Below are positions 24,651 through 36,600 of a stretch of DNA of 64,000 bases, one piece after another. The stretch is from Strigops habroptila (taxonomy: Eukaryota; Chordata; Aves; Psittaciformes; Psittacidae): positions 133,764,057-133,828,056 of the forward strand of contig NC_044277.2 in the NCBI RefSeq assembly GCF_004027225.2, in the 5' to 3' direction. The position numbers and the translations under genes are program-made. Numbering within the stretch: the stretch's first letter is position 1; every line of letters begins with the position of its first letter. The notes under the pieces are model-generated. The model was not told the origin of the DNA and did no database searches. It saw only the letters and a program-made list of their open reading frames with translations.

Positions 24651-27600
24651 AGTGGTGAGTTGCTGCCAGTCCTCAGCCTCCGCGCGGGGCCGGCTTCCCC
24701 AGCGGCGCGGTGCCCTCGTCTGTTTTATATGTGTATTGGCTGAGTCTGGATCCGCCGTGCAGGGCACCAGCCCCGGCTCACCCCGGTTTCCTAGCTGCGC
24801 TGCCACATCGTCACCGCCCAGCGCTGGAGGAGGCGCTGGGCTCGGTTGTGGGGCGTCCCCGGGGTGGTGAGTTGGGGTTCGGGACTGTTTTGGATGCGCT
24901 GGGTCATACTCGCCGGCGAACTTCCACTGTGAAACTTTGATTGCTCTTATGGAGGCGCTATGGGGAGTTAGGGGACTCCTAGACCCGAAAGGAAAAGGTG
25001 TTGGTGTTAAATCACGCTTGGGCGATTTGGGTAAAAATACGTTGAAAACAAGAAAAGAAAGAAAGACAAGGAACTGTCCTGCTAGCGCTAGGCCCAGATT
25101 GTCATGTTTGGGGTGTCCCTGTGCCATGGGAGGCTTGGCTTTGTTAGCAGGCTGGAAACAGCAGTACGTGGCCAGGGTTTGCTCAGCAGAGGTCGAAGGT
25201 GGTGGGGTCAGAAACGCTGCAGAGGCAGGAAGGGTCGGTGACACCTGTGGGACTTGTATTCCTGTGGGATGTCCACCGCTGGATGCGTTGGAGTCAAGGG
25301 TGGCTGTAATTTGGGGTGTGTGGAAGGGGTTTTCCCTGGTGCGAACCTCTCTGTGGTTTGTTGAAGCGGTTTGGAAACTTGATGGTCAGAGAAAAATAAC
25401 AACGAGCACCTCGACATTGCCATGTCCAAGTTTTGCTCAGTAGTGTATGTACGAGGGCTGCCTTCTTGCTGGATTTCTTTCTCAGAGAGGCTGGAACAGC
25501 TGCACTTCTCTGATTCGTTGGGAAAGTGTAGGAAATCAAAATCAAACAAAGAAAAAGCTGAAGTACAAGCAAGTGGTGAATTCATGTAGCAGGGGGATGG
25601 GGGAGAGTGGTGCGTGAGGCTGGATTTATTGGTGTGCTGGAAGATTGCTGCAGCTTTTCTCCTCTAGGCAATAGGTGTTCTGAGAGGGGAATCAAAATTT
25701 GTCAGGTCTCAGTGAACAGACATGGATTTTTATTTTTTTATTTTGAGTTATGGAGCATGTGGCTTGGCTTTTCCATTCAGATTGCAGAACTCAGGCTGTG
25801 TTAGGGGGATTGTAACTAGATGATCTTAAGGTCCTTTCCAACCTTAGCGATTCTATGATTAGTCTTTTCCCCATAATAAAAACATCTATGGTTCAGTTGA
25901 TCTGCAGTTTTGTGTGTTTTTCTTCGCATTTCTTAAACGCTGGGAAGTATTTGGAACCCTTGCACTTGCTTTCATGCCATGACACCAGGGAAATGTTTGT
26001 CTGTGGGAACCAGTGCGTGTTGTAGATGACTGACAGGCATTTGACATTGTAGTATTTGTGCCCAAGTGAGTGCACGGTAGGATTGGCTGGACTTGTCTTC
26101 TGTTTTGATGATAAGATGAAGATTAAGAACCAGAAATATACCTGTTCCATCAATATTAATATTTTTTCTTTTGCTAGCCACACTGATATGCACTTTCAAC
26201 CAAATGGCTCTTCATGAAGAAGGATGATGCTTTGCAAAACTCTTAAGTGAATGCAGACTGAAGGAATATCTTTTCCTTGAATATGTGAGACTTGCACTCA
26301 CTGAAAGCTAAGTGAGGTTTTGTTTTCAACAGAGAGAAAATCTGTGATGGAAGATTGATGCATCTTTCCGTTTGCTTTGCTGAAACTTGACTCTGATAGT
26401 AAGTGTGGTGGTCAAGGTCACTACATGCCTTTTCTTAGGCTGTAGAAGATCTGTCATGTGTTTGAGAACAAGAAATTTGTTGTTCTGCTATGCTTACATG
26501 TGCTTACATGTGTTCTCTTGTTCTGCTACGCTTACATGTGCTTGCTTTTGGCATAAAATGAAGCCTTCCTGCCCTGAAGCCATTAAGTTTTAAATTTATG
26601 CAATGATGAAAAGAAAAACCAACCCCCACATGCTGGAATGTGGCATTTTATCATAGCAGTAGCAAAGACCTAGGGAGTGAGAGCCAGGAAAACCTCCTTT
26701 CAGGGATTAAGGGAACTAAGAAGGTTCAACAGGTCATCCAGAACAGCATTTCTGCCATATGCTTTCTGCCCCCAATATGCTTTTCCTCTTGATGAAGTTT
26801 AATTAATCTGGTGCTGCATAGTGTAAAGGATGTATGCAAAGGGTAGGGAAAATGTGTGTAATCACTGTATGTTGATGTGTGCCTGTGCTAGTAACACAGT
26901 GCTGATACAAACATATACAGCAGGTGTCTTATGCACTTTCCTCCTCATAATGAAGAACACACCTTTGTTTCACACAAAAAGAAAGGAGATAAGACATTCA
27001 TCAAAGAACAAGCTTATAATTGTAGAAGAGGAAAACTGCTTCCCCTTCTTGCTATGAAAGAGGAGTTGGTTGGTTTTATATGAGTCTTTTGGTTTTATAA
27101 TATCACCATCATGAGAGGTCACGTCTACATTAACCTGTTTCCCCCCAGCTCTTGGGCAGGGAGCCGGATCTGTGTTGTAAATTACGTAGTTATTGGCAGC
27201 AAGAACATTTCAGAAGTACGAAACAAGTTTGGCTTTCTATGGGCACAGAAAGCACAGCATGATTGCCAACAACTGAAAGATAGATTAGCTTGCCTTACTG
27301 CTCAAACAAGTTATCTTGTTTATAGCAAAGGCACTTGTTTGCTTTATATAGATTAGGGTAAATCGAATTAGTGTGTTTCCTCTGGTGTCGATCTTGAGCT
27401 CATGTTGTGGTTTCTATATGCAGGGGTTCCAGTGCTGCCTCAGAGAACTGAGATTTCAGAGTTTTTTCTCTCCTCTAATGCAGTGGCCACCAGATAGTGA
27501 TTGCTCAGTGTGGTATTTTTAAGTGAAGTGTGCCAACTTTGGATCAGATATGCATGCATAGAGATCTAGCCTATGAAAATCCACTTGGGATCTTGTGTTT

Positions 27601-30600
27601 GCAATAAGTGTGTCCTAAGATTGCTCTAATCTATGCTTCCCCCCTCTAATGCGGTTAAAACCTTAAGGGAGGAAGGAACTTTGCAAGCAGAGTTATCATT
27701 GATGTATAAAGTGTTATAGCGCTTTTTCTCTTGGGCAAGTATATGATGCCTTTGCAAATTTCAAATTATAAATCCTAATAAACCCCAGAGCTGGGTGACT
27801 TAAATCCTACGGGTGTTGTTGGCCTCAGCTGAGCCTCGGTCAAAGCGTGTAACTTGATCTTAAAAAATTCCTAGGTTTCACCCTTTGCCAAAACTCTCTA
27901 TCTAATGTTAACATTGCTTGGTAAAGGTTGTGGAGGCTAGGGATAGATGAGTCACATGGATAAAGGGAGTATAACTCTTATTTCAGTACTACTTATTGTA
28001 GTAAGCAGTTGAGGTGATAAAAGTATCACCCTATACCTTCCCTATACAGCTCCTTAGTCTGTCGTGCTGCCACTGTCTGTGGTCCTGGGTGAATATAAAG
28101 CATGCTGGTGTGGACAGTAGCAAAGCCAGATCCTGTCTGCGGTGTTGTAGCAGGACTGATCTCAACCTGGGCAACGCTGCTTGCAGGACAGAGAAAGGAG
28201 AGAGTGGAGGTGAACTGCACGTGAAGGCTGCTCTTTGCTGTTTGGAAGCCGTTTCTTGCAGGACTCTGACTGAACTCAAGCTCCAATTCACATTCTTTGT
28301 TAAGCATACCTTCTGATTAGTAAAATAAATCTGTCTACTCTTTGTAGATTTCCTTGTAAATATCATCTGCAATTTTGGTTCCTCACCAGGTTTATCGAAT
28401 GAGTAAGCTATTGCTTACCCACAGAGAAACAGAGCATGGAGTTGGGGAATACCTTTCTTCAGTGGGCTGTGTGAGAGAGCTTGGTGCTTTCAAGTTAATA
28501 ACCTCCCCTGCTGAAATTCAATTCAGTTCAGATCTTCAGCTTAGGCACGCCTCACGTGGGATCACTGGCCACAGGCAGGATTGCCACTAACTCTGGAAGA
28601 GGTTGTATGTATCCGCTCTTGGCTTGGGGATCAAAGGCAGCTTCGTCATTAAAAAGAAAAATGCTGACTGCCTCCACTGACTTGCCTGGTATTCGTTATG
28701 TGCTCCGTGAAATGGCTTTGATCATTTTTCTTCACAAAGCTAAGATTTTCTTCATATTTAAACATTCACTTCCTTAATTGTGCTGAGTAACTCTATTTCA
28801 TCTTCCTCGAGGTATGACACATTTGTATTCATGCAATCACTAGTGACGCTGCATCGTACCATATACCATAGTTAGCTCTCCCCATTTTCCTGTATGTGAT
28901 CATCCACTCTTATTTGTTTGTTGTGCTCTGAATTCTTTTCAGTTTATCCCAAGATGCCCAGAGCCAGCACCAAGCAGTAAATTTCAGCATTCACATAAAA
29001 CTTTACATTACTCTTGTTTCTAATAATTTGGAATTCCTTAACAAACTTGGGGGTAGAGCTCAAGAAAATGTGAAAGAGCATTAGGTTTTATAGCTTGAAT
29101 CAGATGTATGTGATACTGCTTATAATAGGTCTTTCTTTTGGGAGTTCAACTTAAGAAATCTGACCTTGGAGGGTGGAAGACACGTAAACTTTCAGTTGAT
29201 ATCAAGCTCTGGAAATAAGGTCATATGTTCTCAGAGATGAAGGAAGTAATTGAAAACTTCACACTTGGATAAACATCTGGTTTTAAAAAGCTTTTGTTTA
29301 TCAGGTTTTTCCTTCTTTTTAGTCTCTGGGTATAGTCCAAGTTCTGATGGTATAAAATTAGAAGTCTGGCTTTTGTGGAGGTGGACCTAAAAAGGTTTGT
29401 GTTGCCTTCAGGGCAATGGTCTGCCCACTGTTGCTGACTGTAGCTGCTTTCAGAGACCAAGTGTTAGTTTACATGGATGACCAAGTCTCACCCAGTTCTG
29501 GCTACACTTTTCACCCCAGATGCTTCAGGGACTGGTTAGTTCATTCTCTTTAGATTTTGCATAATTATATTTGTGTGGTTTGACCTTCTTTCTCACGTCT
29601 CTCTTCCCTTCTCCCCGATTTTCTTCATTAAGCAATCTTGCTTTTGTCATACCTTTTTGGAATTGAATAATGTGCTTGCAGCAGAAAAGTTTGGTGAGGC
29701 TGCAGGAATGGAAATCAGTGTCCCCTCTCTCCTCTGTTGGTGTTCGCGCAATGCTGCAGAGCCTACATGGTGCAGTGTTCCCTGCCAGGTACGCTGCAGT
29801 ACCGGTGCCTCTGCATTCAGTCCTTCTGCACTGAAATAAGTAAGTGATCACAGGGAATGACTGGGTAGGACAGAAATGAAAGGTGTGGCAGAATGATCAT
29901 GAAGAGATACCACAGTGTGGTATCTGTGTTTACATAAATTCATTGGTTGGCTGAGTCTGGCCTGATAATCACCCCAGGGGTCAGATTGAGGAGCAGCTAG
30001 TTTGCTGGGGCTGGGAAGTGCAAGCAGAGGAGGGAAACTCCCGTGAGCAATGAATGACTTGAATGAGTGTGTCTGAGCATCGGCCTGAATTATTGAACTT
30101 TTGCCTCTCGCTCATCACAATCTCATCTCTGCCCTTCGTCCTTCCACTGTGTCCCCTTCAAAAATGCCTGACTGCTGATCCGTTATGTTCTCCGTGCCTT
30201 GGCTGGTCACTGGCATAAAGTCATTTGCAAGCAAATCCCTCAGACAGCAGGATGCTTTTCCAATGCTGCTAGCACTGCCCTAACAGTTGTGATTGAAATG
30301 AGAGTGGATTTTATGGGATCCATGCAAGAAAAATCATTTGGGAGAGGATCACTGTGTTAAAGCTGGTTCCAGCTGTTGCTCTAGTGTCCCTCAAACAAGT
30401 GCTTTAAAGAGTGATACCATTGTTGAAGCGCTAAATCTGTTAACTTCATTACTGTTAGGGGCTTTTGGTATTGATTCCTGCTGTTAATATGCCCATAATC
30501 AGAGTTAAATTGCAATATGGGCATTTTTTAGAAGCTGATCTCTAGGTGAGAAGATGGAGGAAGATGTCTCTCAGAGGAGAGGCATAAATTGTCACACACT

Positions 30601-33600
30601 CTTGACTGCCTTTCTGCTGTCCCTCATGGATACAGACTGGATTTTCATCCTGACAAATTGTTTTGCTACAGAATTAAGGCTGGAAAATGTTTTCTATTGC
30701 CTGGGATTGCCCTTCCCAAAGTACTGGGTAGCCTTAGGAGGCTGTATGGAAAAAGCAGGCAGCAGTTTCAGGTGCAGATTTCTTATGTCAAGATAACCCT
30801 TTAACTATTACTTCTGTTTGTTGTATGAGAAAAAAGAGGGAAAGTTTTCAAGTTTGGTCTGTGTAAGATAATTCTTTGACTGAATGCTTTTCCCTACTGG
30901 AAACCTGGTGGTGACTGGCAGCATGGAACACATGGCTGTGTGCACTGAACTTAGTCATGTAATCAGTTGTTAAGAGCTGGATTGTGAGATTTAGTGTGGG
31001 TGCCCAATAACTGAGATTGCAGGTGCTCTGGGATCTTGAAAATGAGCATTTCCTCAATTTGTGACATGGAGAATTCCATAGCCTTAATTCCCGAGGGAAA
31101 TCCTCATCTGTTGGACATTGGTCTGTCTGGGCCAGTATGAAACATTTGTGTTGTATAGCTGAGGATCTCAGTGCATAAGCCAGGGTTTTTTTTGGCACAG
31201 TCCGTGGCAGTTCAGCAGCCTTCTTTCTAAACTGGAAATAAGATCTCTTGATGTGGTCCAATGTTTTGGCTGTTAGGTGCATCCTCTAACTGGAAACTAT
31301 GACTTTCCTTGTACCTGGAAGGCAGGTGTTTGCAGTCACAGTTGCACAAGGGGAAGGTGCTGTCTTCTGGCCAACAGCTGCTATGTGGACAACCAGGAGC
31401 AGGCTGGGTTTTAGCAAAGGTGCGAAGCTGATGGCATTGATAGACTTACATCAGCTCTGGCAACTGGGAAAGGACATATACTGGATTTGCTCTTGCTTTT
31501 TGCAAGACACCATCACTGTCTTGGTCCTATTTGAGCTGAGTTTTCAGCAGCTCTTGTCCAGCTATCAGTTGTTGATACAGCACTGGGCAGAGCCTGTGGT
31601 CCTTCTGCCTTTGGGTGCTGGGAGATAAAGCGGTAGGTGGTGGTATGGTGAGCACATGGCACAGCTTACTTTGCCCAGGGTGGGATGAAAAGATGGATAT
31701 TGTTTATTCTTGCCATGAGATGTCTCTGACTGTCAGAGCAGCCACTCTGGGACTCTCTTGTGATTCTGCACAGAAAAGCAGGAATCTTCCCCTGCTCTGC
31801 CACCTGCAGCCAAGTCTTGGGTTTTGTCTGTGATATTGCAGTATGGATGTGATGAAGGCGTTCATTTCTCCTTCACATTGAGCAGATGTTGCCATAACAT
31901 GGAAATTTCAGAATTTTGTCCTATCCACACTTAAAACCTGAATTAAGGTCAAAGAAGTCCAAAGACTATCTGTTGCATAAGTTTTTATGAAGACTTGTGT
32001 TGAAGCTCAAGAGATTAGTAAGCAGAAAGTATTACATAATTCTAGTGGAAAGCAAGCAATAATAAAATCCTAGGTGTCTGGCCTTTGTACCTTGTAGAAA
32101 TGCAACTGGAACTGGCATCTCTTAATTGCAGCCTGTTTTCCAGGTCATCAGTTTGACTTGTTGAGTATGCTGTTCTCCCAGATGGTTTGGCTTTGTGGAT
32201 GTCGAACATGATCTGCATGTCTTCAAATGTTTTTTCTGTCTTCAGGCTTGGCACTTTGGAATGAATGCTGTCTGGAGCCTGAGTTGTGTAACATTGAGGT
32301 TTGAATTATGTCCAAAATTCAACTATGTTATCGAGAAATGTCAAGTTTGCTCAGTGATAGCTGCATCCAGACTTCCTGAAGTGTAATGGTGGAAGTAGGC
32401 AGATCTTTCAGGCTGTGGAAATTTCAGCAGAAATACTGAATCCTTAGCAGGCACAGCTTAAATATCTGTTTCTGTAGTGGACAATATAAAATCTTCCAGG
32501 TACTGCAGGTACTGTAAGTTTCACACAGGAATGCAGTATGTATTAGGACCTTAACCTGTGCCTGTGAAGTTGTCTGGAATCTCTTCATTTTCTTTTATGG
32601 CTGATACCTTAAGCTACTGCTCACTTTTATTGTGCTTTGCATTTTATTGTGTTTTTTTCCATACCTATCTTTCCCCAGCAAGGTCAGTTTTTACTGTTAA
32701 TGGCTCTGCGCCTCCAAAATGAGCTGTGGAAATACGAGCTATATTTTTTCCTGTCTGTGCACCACCACTATAAATGGGCTTAGTAAATTCTCCAAAGTTG
32801 GGTTGGTGCTAGTACCAATAAGACCTTGGAAGGTTCAGCTTTAACTTTCTGTATCAGGTGAGGTCTGAATGTTCAGTTCCAAAAATTGCAGTATTCTCAG
32901 GACAGTTTACAGGGAGAGAATAAAAATGAATAAACCCAAGACTTGTGTCCATGGAAGTGTCCTTTTGCTGCTTTGATTTTTGTTGTTGGTTATTTGAGGT
33001 TTTTTAGTTCCTTCCCTTTTCTCTGTGCTTGTCTGCCAGTGTGAAGCCCCTGTAGTTGAAGATTGTATCCCTGTTGCACTGCCCATGATTTGTCAGCCAC
33101 ACACTATTTTTAGCTGGTTGTTTAGGATAACCTTGCCATGGCCGCTGACTCAGTGTCAGTGAGTACCAGGTGGTTAGTGCATCTTCTGTCAGAAAGAACC
33201 TTGCTGGGATCTTTTTAAATTGGTTTTCGTTTATTAAAAAAAAAAAAAAAATGTATTTTTATTAGTGTAACATTTCTGTTCTGGAAACATAAGCTCTCCT
33301 AGTTAACAGTTGCTTGTCATAGACTTTTTAACACATATCTGAGAAAGAAGAGCTAGGTTCTGCAAAGGAAGACAGGTAATTGCTGCTTCTCCCTCAAAAA
33401 AAAAAAAAAAGGACCCAGTGCCAAAAAAACCCAACCAACCAAAAACCTCAACAAAATATATTGACTCATAACATATTTTTAACCAGCCTCCAAAGTGATG
33501 GAGGCAGAGTGCTTTGTATGTTGGCTAATTGATTGCACAGCCTTTGATTGATGGGATGCAATTTGGTTTAGCATCAGCTGCAATTGTAAGCTGTAGGACC

Positions 33601-36600
33601 ATGGCTGAAATGATTCATGTGCAGCAGCAGGATCTCCAGACTGAATTAGAGGCTTGTATTGACTGTGGCGCTGTGCATTAGTTAAGGGATCGGTTCTGTG
33701 CCATTGAGTGTCTGAAGCAATTAACTGCTTCTCTCTGCTGAACAATCACCTCCTTTTTATGTGAGTTCCTCTATATCAGTAGTGACTTTTAGGATAATTT
33801 CTTTATTTTGGTGGCAAGACAAATAAAAATCAGTCTTGTTTTCTTTATTTCTTAATTCTCATTCTTGCGATCTTTTTCCTCTTCATATAAAATGAAGAAG
33901 TATTGAGAATACTTTGGCTTTTACAATGTTTTTACATTCTTCTACGAAATAATGGACGAGCTCTGGAAGGGTGTGGAAAAGGATTTGTTTAATTTGTTTT
34001 CCAGCCACCCCTAAGGTTCAGCAAACTATAGAACAGGTTGGCCCAGCTACAGTGGTATTGCTTGTTTAAAAAACTAACCAAATAAAAACCCCAAACCATA
34101 CTCCTACTATTAGCCTGTGGCTTTAGGGCTTTCAAACCTTAAACTGAGTTGGGCTTGGTTTCAGCAGTAGCCTGAGGAATTGGCCCCTGGGTGGTAAGGA
34201 GCAGTCACTCCTCCAACATGGAGTGGGAGCTTCGGCGTCTCACTCCATTGATCCTGGCCAGGGAAACTTGTAGCTCAGTAATGAAAGCTGCTTTCCTCCA
34301 GTGGTGTTGCTGTCTCATTTCTTCTTAAGTTAATGAGCTTGTAGTTTTTAATTACACATAAATGGTGTCTGTTGTGCCTCGTTTGTTTCTATCTTTTCAT
34401 AATGCTGTAGTACTTCAAAAAGAAGAAAACAAAAGGGGTAATTTACTTCTAAAGTCAGGCAGCAGGGTGGGCAAAAGTATACCAGAACTCTTGGTTTTGG
34501 GCTAGTCTGGTGTTTTGGTTATTCTCTGGGGAGCTATCCAGAAGTGCAAGTCATTAATTTGAGACTACTTTTTATGTGGGCAGCACGGGAGTTTCAAGAG
34601 CTGTTGAGAACTGTTTAATTGAAAGATGGTGTTCAGAAATCAATGCATCCACCTCTGTCCCCTCCTTCCCTTGATTTTTAGGAGTTTCTTGCCCATTGTT
34701 TTTCAAGACCATGCGGCTAGCCCTTCCCACAAGGAAGGCAAGACAGCTGGGGTGGCTTTTGGTAAGACTGGAGAGGTAGGTTGAGGAGCGATGGAAGGAA
34801 TTGAGGGGTGGTGAACTGAAAAGGTGGGTTTGGAAGAGAGAGTATGTCAGTGATGCATGTTAGCAGAACTACTGAAAATGACATATGGCATCTTGGAAAC
34901 ATACTGCTGTGGTCCAGCTGCCTGCAGAAAGGACATGTAGCTGCCAGCAAGCAGGAGCTGTGGCGTACAGCATCCAGGCCTGTCCACAGATCTTTACTAC
35001 TTCAGAGGGTTTAATTTTGCAAGGGGAACTGGGAACCTTTGGGGCCTTACTTGCAGTGAATCCCAAATGAGAGAGGTGGTGGAATTGCACGAAGAGGAGT
35101 AACTGAGAAATGCAGTTTTGTTTTTCAGGCTGGCAGCCTCGATGGTTTCTTCTCTGTGGTGGCATCCTGTCCTATTATGACTCTCAGGAAGATGCCTGGA
35201 AGGGTTGTAAGGGAAGCATCCAAATGGCCGTGTGTGAAATTCAAGGTAACTAAGATACAGTAACACTCAGCCGCATGAAGTTTTTCCAGTAATGTTGCAC
35301 TCAAAATGAGATTTCAAGTCCCAAGAGCTATTTTGTGGCTTGATTTCTTTGGTATGTATTTGTATTGGTATATATATTAATCTATATACCAGTTTTTGTA
35401 GTATTTTGAAAATGTTAGAGAGCTGCAAGCCTCTAATATAATGGGTGTTCTGCAGGTGGGTCACTGTGTTTCATGAGCCACGGTGGAACATCATACAGCT
35501 TCAAATGACTCTTCATAAGCACAAAGCTAAAGCTAGAAATATGAATAGTAAACTAGTACTGGGTCTGCTCACTCAGAGCATGTTTGCCACATGTGTAAGG
35601 TACAGTTATGGGCTGGAAACCTGAAAGAGAGGCTTGCCAGAGAGGACTCCCTTTCCATAAAGACTCCCAGATTTTACTCCCTTTCGTAGCCTTTTATCCC
35701 ACAGCTGTACATGTGTGTGTCCTGTCTGTTCCCCAACTCAGAAGAGAAGTCATAAAATGGAAACAGGGGAAGTTTCGGCCTGCATGTTTCCTCTCTTTCG
35801 TTACTACTTGGCCTGCCACTTAACATATCTGTTAGGATATTCAGTTGGGCTGGAAAGGGGTGAGAGACTGGTCTGAAATCTATGTTGCTTCCAGTTCATC
35901 CTGCAGATAACACACGAATGGACCTGATCATTCCAGGGGAACAATACTTCTATTTGAAGGCAAGAAATGCAGTTGAAAGGCAAAAGTGGCTTGTTGCACT
36001 AGGAACTGCCAAAGCCTGTCTGACTGACAGCAGGACACAGAAGGAAAAAGGCAAGAATACACTTTGTGATTGATTTTAAATATGCATACTCGTATTTGGA
36101 AACTGAAATGCCATCATGGTTAGGCTATGAACATTAATTCACTTACCTCCTTGCTTTCATCAACAATCTCACTTTCACCCCAGTGAAAAACCCTCTTGCT
36201 TACAAGTATGATGTTATTCATGAGTCATTGTGAGACTTCTTGGCTTAACCTTGTGTAACCTCGGCACAGTGACTATGCAGAAGATGGGAAAATGTTGAAT
36301 TATTGTTAATATATCAGTGATCCTGAGTAAATGCAGGGGCAGAAGATACTTCCTTTACCTGAGGTGAGGAATCACTTCACCTCTTAGCCTTATGTGCATC
36401 TTCACCAGGCTTTGCATCTACCAGTTCAAACTGAGTCAGAACTGAGCAGAAGATGCTACTTGTAAGGTCCTGCACAAAGTGGAGATCTGATGTACAGTGC
36501 CTAGAAGCAGGGCAAAGCTTATGCAGCTATAACTGATATACAGTAGCACAGGGTGAAAAGCTACTTACGTATTTGCAGAACTAAACCATGTTAGTATTAT

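Larger units (their letters stand above)
24655..35128 (+). other. PLEKHA8: PLEKHA8 intron 1 (10.5 kb)
   Basis: A GT-AG intron, donor GTGAGT and acceptor TTTTTCAG. It holds a CR1 3' end at 25.8 kb, an imperfect 38-base-offset duplication at 26.5 kb, and A runs at 33,236-33,251 and 33,396-33,410. A 144-codon minus-strand frame at 30,848-31,282 and a 109-codon plus-strand frame at 31,299-31,628 show no recognisable domain and are left uncalled. Confidence 0.9.
24615..36050 (+). other. PLEKHA8: PLEKHA8 PH domain (exons 1-3)
   Basis: Exons 1-3 encode the pleckstrin-homology fold. The loop after strand 1 reads [15 protein letters not shown]. Lys7 and Arg18 correspond to the PI4P-binding basic residues of the FAPP proteins, and Trp8, Asn10, Tyr11 and Leu12 form the membrane-inserting wedge. 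The C-terminal helix carries the invariant PH tryptophan in [10 protein letters not shown]. All expected binding residues are present, so Golgi PI4P targeting should be intact. Confidence 0.93.

Noticed and set aside
24363-25244. 293-codon minus-strand open frame across PLEKHA8 exon 1
   Set aside because: It lies in the CpG island, where stop codons are rare. It is Pro/Ala/Arg-rich, antisense to a confirmed exon and shows no domain.
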